Notes under the pieces: generated by a model
The model's database searches: none
What the model saw: the letters and a program-made list of their open reading frames with translations, nothing else
Told to the model about the DNA's origin: nothing
Source of the DNA: Deltaproteobacteria bacterium
GTDB lineage: Bacteria; Desulfobacterota; GWC2-55-46; JADFVP01
Length of the DNA stretch: 12,264 nucleotides
Assembly (NCBI GenBank): GCA_024275855.1
Contig: JAJRYL010000213.1
Coordinates: forward strand, 1-12,264
Direction: 5' to 3'
In this document: positions 7,490 to 12,264 of the stretch, piece after piece
How the letters are laid out: every line of letters begins with the position of its first letter
Position numbering within the stretch: the first letter of the stretch is position 1
Translations under genes and position numbers: made by a program

Positions 7490-7616
7490 ATACAGTTCAG
7501 GGCATAATAGAGGTTCGGTATAACCGGTCTATTTCTGAAGTAAAATTTTATAAGAGCGGAGATTTATTGTCAATGTAAAACGTAATTTTTTTCAATACTT
7601 ATGAGTACTCTCCGGC

Positions 7617-7904
7617 TTACCTTCTTCTTCTGCGTTTTTTTACGGCAGACCTCGATTTTAACGCCTTCAGTTCAATCGCCAGGGCGTTCCTTTCGGCCTC
7701 AAGCCTTTTAACCTCGGCGGGAAAGTATTCCTGTCTCTTTTTCAGACCTTCTATTCTGTCGTTAAGCGTCAGGTTCTCTTTACTAAGCTCGGCTACCCTT
7801 TCGGTAAGGGCTTCGTTCTCGGCCTTGAAATCGGGCTCTTTACATCCGGCAAGGGTAAAGAGTACCATAATGATAAGTAATGTATGAATAGTCCTTTTTT
7901 TCAT
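7617..7904 (-). CDS. Small coiled-coil lipoprotein with Arg-rich tail
   Basis: A 95-residue protein. The lipoprotein signal is basic MKKR, a hydrophobic core (LLIIMVLFT) and lipobox LAGC, with the lipidated Cys at 21. Position +2 is Lys, so the enterobacterial Asp+2 inner-membrane retention signal is absent and outer-membrane sorting is expected. The mature part is almost entirely a charged heptad-like helix (about 27-78: ENEALTERVAELSKENLTLN...). It ends in KKRRRRR, which could bind peptidoglycan, LPS or another polyanion. The size and design recall Lpp-like or OM-tether lipoproteins, but no named family is recognised. Start ATG at 7902-7904 with GAGAG-type purine-rich leader. It is the first gene of the leftward block and separated from the MCP by the repeat region, so it is probably its own transcript. 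Confidence 0.8.
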   Translation of the reverse strand: MKKRTIHTLLIIMVLFTLAGCKEPDFKAENEALTERVAELSKENLTLNDRIEGLKKRQEYFPAEVKRLEAERNALAIELKALKSRSAVKKRRRRR

Positions 7905-8225
7905 GCTCTCTCTCTTTTGTGCTCTGCATTTTAAATAATAGGGTATAGAACTCTAATAAATACCCTAAATACGGAGATCAGTCAACAGGTATCGGGAGCT
8001 GCGGTGTCTGTGGTCACAGCTTTTAGCTCAAGTCCGTTATAGAGTTTATAGAGTCTCTTCTGTGCGGCAGGTTTGCCGGCGTACGCCCTTTTTAGCTGAA
8101 CTTTTACGGGAGAAAACCGATATATAGAAATATAGGCAAAAACAGTCTTTTTTCTCTGCTCAAAAGAGCAGTATAGCGGATAAGGCAACCGGTTTTTTCA
8201 AACTTCACCTTAAATCAGGGATGTT
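7905..8225. other. Divergent intergenic region between the lipoprotein and REC-HD-GYP genes
   Basis: This 321-bp gap must hold the promoters of both the leftward lipoprotein gene and the rightward regulator operon. It contains an 8-bp inverted repeat at 7939-7967 near the lipoprotein start. An open frame on the minus strand (7982-8188, 68 codons) has only a TTG start, an in-frame stop 9 nt before it, and no well-spaced ribosome binding site. It is probably not a gene, though its composition does not exclude one. No confident -10/-35 pair was found for either gene. Confidence 0.6.
7939..7967 (-). promoter_or_regulatory. Operator-like 8-bp inverted repeat upstream of the lipoprotein gene
   Basis: TAGGGTAT (7939-7946) and ATACCCTA (7960-7967) are perfect reverse complements with a 13-nt spacer, so their centres are 21 bp apart, two turns of the helix. 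The element begins 35 nt upstream of the lipoprotein ATG, where a dimeric regulator could control its promoter. A transcript hairpin is the alternative, but no T-tract directly follows. Confidence 0.4.
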
Positions 8226-9302
8226 ATGGAAGCAGTGAGAAGAAGTATACTTGTAGTCGATGACGAGGAGCCGATACGTAAGGTTTTAAAGACCCATCTT
8301 ACCGGGGCCGGTTACGACGTTGTGCAGTCGCCGGGCGGAAAGGGTATTTTCGATACGCTTGAAGAGACGGAGTTCGAGCTGCTCATCTGCGACATAAAGA
8401 TGCCGGAGGTAGATGGCGTCGATATCCTGAAGTATACGAGGGAGCGTTTCGATACGCCGGTAATAATGCTTACCGGCCTTACAGATACCGCTACCGCCGT
8501 TGATGTTATGAAGAAGGGCGCGTTCGACTACGTAATGAAACCGGTCAGGAAGGACGACCTTCTCGGCACCATTCAAAAGGCGCTCGATTACAGGGATCTG
8601 CTTTTAAGAAACAGACAGCTTGAGCTGGAGAATACGCAGTATCAGCACTCGCTTGAGCATAAAGTCAGGGAGCGTACAGGAGAGCTGAGGATAAAGACGA
8701 AAGAACTTGAGAGCGCCTATGGCGCTATAAAGTCGATGTCTATACAGTTTGCCAATGTGCTTGCCGAGACTATCGAGGCGAAGGACAGGTATACGAGAGG
8801 CCACTGCAACCGCATGCGTTATCTCTGCGTTGAGCTTGGACGCAAGGCCGGGCTGAGCGCCGAGCGTCTTGAACTGCTTGAGTACGCCTCTTTGCTGCAC
8901 GATCTTGGCAAGGTCGGCGTTAACGAGCTTATTTTGAATAAAGAGGGGCCGCTTACCGAGGCCGAGTGCGCCAAGGTGCGCGAGCACCCGGCTATAGCCG
9001 AGAAGGTGCTCTCGGATATTCCGCTTATGGACGGCGTGGCCTCTATAGTGGCGGCGCATCACGAAAACTTCGACGGTTCCGGTTATCCGAAAAACATAGC
9101 CGGAACCAAAATTCCCGTAGAGGCGCGGATAATAGCGGTGGCCGACCTGTACGACGCTATGAGCAGCGACAGGCCGTACCGCAAGGGGCTTGCCATTGAA
9201 ATAGTTCTTGAAGAGATGGAGAGAGTGGCCGGTACACAGCTTGATGCCGGGCTCGTCAGACTCTTTATAGACTCGAAGGTCTATTCGTATGTGAAGAACT
9301 GA
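8226..9302 (+). CDS. Response regulator with REC and HD-GYP domains (c-di-GMP phosphodiesterase)
   Basis: A 358-residue cytoplasmic protein. The REC domain (about 7-120) has the acidic pair D12/D13, phospho-acceptor D56 (ICDIKMP), switch T83 and K105 (VMKP). A helical linker (about 122-172, coiled-coil-like) leads to the HD-GYP domain (about 175-355). Metal and catalytic signatures are intact: H193, the HD pair H225/D226 (LLHDLGK), H254, H278/H279 (AAHHENFDGSGYP) with the GYP triad at 286-288, and D308 (VADLYDAM). Family members hydrolyse cyclic di-GMP, lowering it and favouring motility or altered surface behaviour. The intact motifs predict activity gated by phosphorylation. ATG start with AGGG (8217-8220) 5 nt upstream. 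First gene of a three-gene rightward operon ending in a histidine kinase, its likely phosphodonor. Confidence 0.95.
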   Translation: MEAVRRSILVVDDEEPIRKVLKTHLTGAGYDVVQSPGGKGIFDTLEETEFELLICDIKMPEVDGVDILKYTRERFDTPVIMLTGLTDTATAVDVMKKGAFDYVMKPVRKDDLLGTIQKALDYRDLLLRNRQLELENTQYQHSLEHKVRERTGELRIKTKELESAYGAIKSMSIQFANVLAETIEAKDRYTRGHCNRMRYLCVELGRKAGLSAERLELLEYASLLHDLGKVGVNELILNKEGPLTEAECAKVREHPAIAEKVLSDIPLMDGVASIVAAHHENFDGSGYPKNIAGTKIPVEARIIAVADLYDAMSSDRPYRKGLAIEIVLEEMERVAGTQLDAGLVRLFIDSKVYSYVKN

Positions 9303-9362
9303 GCCGCGCTTGTCTGTTCCGGCGGCGTACCGCTTACGAGTAAGAGAGAGTGGTGAGAGAAC

Positions 9363-9734
9363 GTGGGTTGCGCTAAAAAGATACTTGTTATAGATGACGA
9401 GGCCAGCATAAGGCAGGTTCTTAAAATCCATCTGCGCGCGGCCGGTTACGTTGTCGAGGCCGCCTCGACCGCTGCCGAGGGTTTGGCCGTCGTCTCTAAA
9501 GAGTGCGATCTTATATTATGCGACCTCAAACTTCCTGACATGGAAGGCGCTGAGGTTATCGGTATGCTTAAAGAGAGGTTTCCGGAGCTGCCCGTAGTGG
9601 TGGTCTCCGGTTTTATAGACCCCGAAGTCGTAGATGAAGCTATGGCGCGCGGTGTATTCGAGTACCTTATGAAGCCGTTTATGAAAGAGGATCTTCTCGA
9701 TGTTATAAACAGGGCTCTTGCCGCCGGAGTTTAG
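9363..9734 (+). CDS. Stand-alone receiver (REC) domain protein
   Basis: A 123-residue single-domain response regulator: acidic pair D11/D12, phospho-acceptor D54 (LCDLKLPDMEG), switch residue S82 in place of the more usual Thr, and K104 (YLMKPF). There is no output domain, so it may relay phosphate, act as a phosphate sink, or act by protein contact as CheY does. It is quite similar to the REC domain of the upstream HD-GYP protein over the first strand/helix (ILVIDDEASIRQVLKIHL against ILVVDDEEPIRKVLKTHL), suggesting domain duplication. It starts at GTG (9363), preceded by GAGAGAGTGGTGAGAG; no better upstream start is evident. It sits 60 bp after the HD-GYP gene and 2 bp before the kinase gene, so it is probably translationally coupled to the latter. 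Confidence 0.92.
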   Translation: MGCAKKILVIDDEASIRQVLKIHLRAAGYVVEAASTAAEGLAVVSKECDLILCDLKLPDMEGAEVIGMLKERFPELPVVVVSGFIDPEVVDEAMARGVFEYLMKPFMKEDLLDVINRALAAGV

Positions 9735-9736
9735 GT

Positions 9737-11509
9737 ATGGCACTTTTTAGAAAAAGCTCTACGCTCAATTACGTGGTTATCGCCCTTCTAACCTGCATGA
9801 TCGCGCTCTCCGTCTTTTTCATCTACAGTTCAATAGGTCTTAAAAAAAGAGTAACAGTAGAGTCCGTACAGAAGATGGAGCTTACCGCCGACCTGGTTGC
9901 GAGAGCCGCGGTCGATCTTATGGGCAAAGGGTACAGCAAAAAAAGTTATGCGCGTCTGCTCGCTTACAGCTCTATGTCGGGGGTGGACGAGACAGGTATC
10001 TTCGATATAAACGGCAGGGAGATACTTGGCGCGGAGCCGGCGGCAGAGGGCGCAGGAGTCGGGTCTGTCGGAGCGCAAGAGCTTGAGGTCTTTAAAAGAG
10101 TTGTCGTAACGGGAAGAAGAACCGGCTTCTTCAGCCGCGATTACAGCACCTTTACGCAGTACATCCCCCTGTATAGAGAGCCCGGGTGCGAAGAGTGCAG
10201 CGCGTTGGATTCGGTCCTGCCCGGTATTTTGAAGGTCAAGCTCTCCGCAACCGAAGGGGTTGCGCTGCTGCTCTTTATTCAGAGGCTTATATGGACCCTT
10301 GGTATTATCGCCGTACTGCCGCTTGCGGCACTGTTGGTGGCGTGGGCGATAATCAGGGAGAAGAACACCCTTTACTCCCGCTTGAAAGAGAGCAATTCAA
10401 ACCTGATAGATACCTACAATACACTTAGCGAAACACGCGGTTATCTCCAGAGAATCCTCGATAACTCAAGGGTTATAATAGTTACTACGGATATAGACGC
10501 CAGGATCGTCGAGTTCAACAAAGAGGCCGAGAAGCTTTTAGAGTACGGAAAAGAGGAGGTAGTAGGGCTTGGTGTTTTTATGCTTTACGACGAACCGGAC
10601 GACTGTGTTCCGGTTATGAACGAGGCGCGCGACTCCGGCAGCGCGATATGGGCTTCGCGCAACCGTGAGGTCGTAATGAAGTCAAAGTCGGGCCGCAAGA
10701 TTTATATAAGCCTTACGCTCTCTACGATGGTGGGCGACAAAGGCCGTATGATAGGCACGGTAGGGATAGGTAAAGATATCTCGGAGCAGAAGATGTTGCA
10801 CTTTAAGTTGATGCAGTCTGAAAAGCTTGCCGGTATAGGCACGCTCGCCTCCGGTATAGCGCACGAGATTAATAACCCGCTTGCCGGGATACTCGGCATG
10901 GCCGAGGCAATTTTGGGTGAGGAGGAGCCGGAGATTATTCACTCGCACGCGGGCGACATTGTAGATTACGCTCTTAACGCGTCTAATATAGTCAAGGAGC
11001 TGTCGGCTTACTCGCGCGATGTTAAGAACGAGGTTCACTCTTCTGTCGATCTCTCCGGCGTAATAGAGCAATCGATAAAGATGGCCGGGCATTCGGCCTC
11101 TTTTACAAAGATAAAGGTTCAGCGGCGGCTCGACTCCGGCTGCCTTGTCGTAGCCAATACCGGAGAGCTGCAACAGGTCTTCGTAAACCTTATAATCAAC
11201 GCTATTCACGCGATAGGGGAGGGTAACGGAACGCTTAAAATAGAGTGTTCGAGAATCGGGGATTTCGCAAGAGCGGTTATCGCCGATACCGGCGACGGTA
11301 TTGACGAGGCCGAACTCAGCCAGATATTCGACCCCTTCTTCACGACCAAGCCGGTCGGCCTCGGCACCGGGCTCGGCCTTTATGTGGTCTACAGAATAGT
11401 TACCAAGTTCGGCGGTACAATAGATGTCTGTAGCTATAAAAGAACAGGCACCACCTTTACAATAAAATTTCCGCTCTCCAAAGAGCAAGAAAAGAGCGCG
11501 GTGCTCTGA
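9737..11509 (+). CDS. Membrane sensor histidine kinase with PAS domain and heme-like degenerate sensor
   Basis: A 590-residue kinase. TM1 is about 11-31, a periplasmic sensor spans 32-183, and TM2 is about 184-206. Near the end of the sensor is CEECS (C151, C154, S155) followed by PGILKVKLS. This lines up with CNSCH...RGILMIS of the neighbouring MCP, but Ser replaces the heme-ligating His. A coiled linker leads to a PAS domain (about 236-349) and then HisKA (H-box GIAHEINNPLAGIL, phospho-acceptor H376). The HATPase has N-box VNLIINAI (N484, N488), G1 DTGDG (517-521), F-box FDPFFTTKP (531-539) and G2 GLGTGLGL (541-548). It is a complete orthodox kinase, probably phosphorylating the two upstream REC proteins. 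GGAG inside the preceding gene's end lies 7 nt before the ATG. Last gene of the operon. Confidence 0.94.
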   Translation: MALFRKSSTLNYVVIALLTCMIALSVFFIYSSIGLKKRVTVESVQKMELTADLVARAAVDLMGKGYSKKSYARLLAYSSMSGVDETGIFDINGREILGAEPAAEGAGVGSVGAQELEVFKRVVVTGRRTGFFSRDYSTFTQYIPLYREPGCEECSALDSVLPGILKVKLSATEGVALLLFIQRLIWTLGIIAVLPLAALLVAWAIIREKNTLYSRLKESNSNLIDTYNTLSETRGYLQRILDNSRVIIVTTDIDARIVEFNKEAEKLLEYGKEEVVGLGVFMLYDEPDDCVPVMNEARDSGSAIWASRNREVVMKSKSGRKIYISLTLSTMVGDKGRMIGTVGIGKDISEQKMLHFKLMQSEKLAGIGTLASGIAHEINNPLAGILGMAEAILGEEEPEIIHSHAGDIVDYALNASNIVKELSAYSRDVKNEVHSSVDLSGVIEQSIKMAGHSASFTKIKVQRRLDSGCLVVANTGELQQVFVNLIINAIHAIGEGNGTLKIECSRIGDFARAVIADTGDGIDEAELSQIFDPFFTTKPVGLGTGLGLYVVYRIVTKFGGTIDVCSYKRTGTTFTIKFPLSKEQEKSAVL

Positions 11510-11571
11510 TTGCCGGCCCTCTTTTTTTCTCCGCAACCCGTCTTACCGCTTAAGAACCGTTTTGTATCGAG

Positions 11572-11596
11572 CCTCTTTTTTTTTGAGGATTTTTTT
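11572..11596 (+). terminator. Possible weak terminator after the kinase gene
   Basis: CCTC (11572-11575), nine T, GAGG (11585-11588), A, then seven T. The stem is only 4 bp, so the fold is weak, but it lies in the 125-bp gap between two convergent genes where termination of the rightward operon is expected. Another T-run at 11522-11528 has no convincing stem directly before it. Confidence 0.28.
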
Positions 11597-11634
11597 GCGT
11601 AGAAGATATATCGCTCTTTCCGGGTTGGGCATGG

Positions 11635-12264
11635 TTACGTGGCGGCCTTGAGGTTTTTTAAGCTTTTCTCAACAAGGTCTCTGAAGGCCGGATGAAAAGG
11701 CCCCGCCACAATAGCTGCGGCAAGTTCGTCAGTCGGCTGAAGTCCTAAACGAATAACCGGTATGGCGGCCTTTTCAAAAATGCTCAATATTTGAGCGCAG
11801 GCCGTTACCATGTCGTCCATTGTCCATGCCCTGTACTCGCCCCTTTTGTAGAGAGCTTCAAGCGGTGTAGAGCGAATTACAAGCGTAGGGTAGATGCGCA
11901 CAAAATCCGGGGTCAGTTTCGCTACCTCTTTGGCGGTAGCGATAACGGTGCTGAGCGTATCTCCCGGAAGCCCCGGCATTATCTGAAGACCGACCTTTAT
12001 GCTTGCCTCTTTCAGTAGACTTACGGCGCGGATGGAGTCATTAGCGGTGTGCCCGCGCCCCGAGAGCTTGAGAACGCGCGGGTTCATGGACTGTACGCCA
12101 AGCTCTACGGTTGTTACCTTAAAACGTTTAAGCAGGTTGATGGCAGAGCGGGTTACGGCGTCCGGCCGGGTAGAGACCCTGAGAGCGTCGAGGCGGCCGT
12201 TCTTTACATAGACGTACGCCGGGCGCAGCAGTTTAACCTGCTCTTCAATGCTGAGCGCCGTAAA
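11635..12264 (-). CDS. Elp3-like radical SAM protein, C-terminal part (cut by window end)
   Basis: The frame is open from the stop at 11635-11637 to the window edge, 209 residues, so an internal ATG at 12085-12087 is not the true start. It begins FTALSIEEQVKLLRPAYVYV and includes LRVSTRPDAV (about 28-37), VTTVELGVQSMNPRVL (50-65), a RGHT motif and KVGLQIMPGLPGDT (about 91-104). These are characteristic of the second half of the Elp3/MiaB/NifB radical SAM barrel, especially the Elp3-like branch (E-x-G-V-Q-S, R-G-H, M-P-G-L-P-G). The cluster-binding CxxxCxxC region lies beyond the window. It ends soon after the barrel (VEKSLKNLKAAT), so it lacks the GNAT acetyltransferase domain of true Elp3; the family in that form is common in anaerobic bacteria and its substrate is not established to my knowledge. 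It is convergent with the kinase operon. Confidence 0.9.
   Translation of the reverse strand, partial: FTALSIEEQVKLLRPAYVYVKNGRLDALRVSTRPDAVTRSAINLLKRFKVTTVELGVQSMNPRVLKLSGRGHTANDSIRAVSLLKEASIKVGLQIMPGLPGDTLSTVIATAKEVAKLTPDFVRIYPTLVIRSTPLEALYKRGEYRAWTMDDMVTACAQILSIFEKAAIPVIRLGLQPTDELAAAIVAGPFHPAFRDLVEKSLKNLKAAT

Larger units (their letters stand above)
7303..7493. repeat. 78-bp tandem repeat, two full units plus a 35-bp partial unit
   Basis: Units are 7303-7380, 7381-7458 and a truncated third at 7459-7493, which carries one extra T in its T-run. The two full units differ at five positions. Each full unit holds an AT-rich inverted repeat (ATATTT...AAATAT), a conserved TGCAAAGAG(T/C)CTGCCG core, and a perfect palindrome TTTACG-CAAT-CGTAAA (7340-7355 and 7418-7433). 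The core and the later GCAG/GGCAG plus CTTT can pair around the palindrome, so a unit can fold as a nested hairpin. The array fills much of the 433-bp gap 7184-7616 between the lipoprotein gene and the MCP gene, and is upstream of the MCP. A further 12-bp palindrome, ACGCAATTGCGT, lies at 7242-7253. No coding gene is convincing in this gap. Confidence 0.9.

Noticed and set aside
7588..7612. Terminator after the lipoprotein gene
   Set aside because: AATACT/AGTACT can form a short stem with a wobble pair, but the adjoining homopolymer is an A-run on the transcribed RNA, not a U-run.
7184..7616. CRISPR array
   Set aside because: Only 2.5 units, directly abutting with no unique spacers, and the unit is 78 bp.
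7982..8188. 68-codon minus-strand open frame between the lipoprotein and regulator genes
   Set aside because: Only a TTG start, an in-frame stop 9 nt upstream of it, the nearest AAGGTG is too far away, and there is no recognisable family; it would also crowd the divergent promoter region.
8604..9431. 275-codon minus-strand open frame opposite the HD-GYP gene
   Set aside because: It lies antisense to a gene with complete REC and HD-GYP motifs and its translation has no domain pattern.
11490..11530. Terminator from AGAGC/GCTCT at the kinase gene end
   Set aside because: The T-run begins about 12 nt after the short stem, too far for a standard intrinsic terminator.
10682..11536. 284-codon minus-strand open frame opposite the histidine kinase
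   Set aside because: Antisense shadow of the conserved PAS, HisKA and HATPase regions; low-complexity basic translation.
11635..12087. Complete 150-residue protein starting at the ATG at 12085-12087
   Set aside because: The frame stays open to the window edge and the upstream translation (LRVSTRPD, TVELGVQS) is conserved radical SAM sequence, so this ATG is internal.

Overview
The window looks like chromosomal DNA of a Gram-negative, respiring and probably motile bacterium. Support comes from two proteins carrying a single canonical CxxCH heme c site behind an export signal, one of them with a predicted outer-membrane beta-barrel; a methyl-accepting chemotaxis protein (MCP) with a periplasmic c-heme site; an OM-type lipoprotein; and an HD-GYP two-component cassette. 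This gene mix is typical of Desulfobacterota and related lineages (former Deltaproteobacteria, Geobacter-like). The placement is inferred from gene content, not from a marker gene. I see no rRNA, tRNA, CRISPR, transposase or phage gene, and the neighbouring genes look alike in composition.

Layout. A leftward block (minus strand) runs from about 7.9 kb down to 18: small coiled-coil lipoprotein (7617-7904), a 433-bp gap with a 78-bp tandem repeat, heme-sensor MCP (4991-7183), ethylbenzene-dehydrogenase-like heme protein (3930-4958), monoheme outer-membrane barrel protein (2635-3858), coiled-coil hypothetical protein (2010-2561) and a family 39-type membrane glycosyltransferase (18-1721). A rightward block (plus strand) holds a REC-HD-GYP response regulator (8226-9302), a stand-alone REC protein (9363-9734) and a membrane PAS histidine kinase (9737-11509). 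Convergent to it, at the right edge, is the C-terminal 209 residues of an Elp3-like radical SAM protein (11635-12264, cut by the window end).

How the genes may work together. The MCP, EB_dh-like protein and barrel protein look like a redox-sensing or electron-transfer group. The kinase and two REC proteins form a likely phosphorelay whose output is c-di-GMP breakdown. The kinase sensor resembles the MCP sensor around its Cys pair, but its motif is CEECS instead of CNSCH, so the heme-ligating His is missing. The two divergent blocks may therefore couple related periplasmic redox or ligand signals to taxis on one side and to c-di-GMP on the other. This is inference.

The most unusual non-coding feature is the 78-bp repeat upstream of the MCP. 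Each unit carries a sigma-54-like -24/-12 core facing the MCP gene, and the two full units also carry a perfect TTTACG-CAAT-CGTAAA palindrome.
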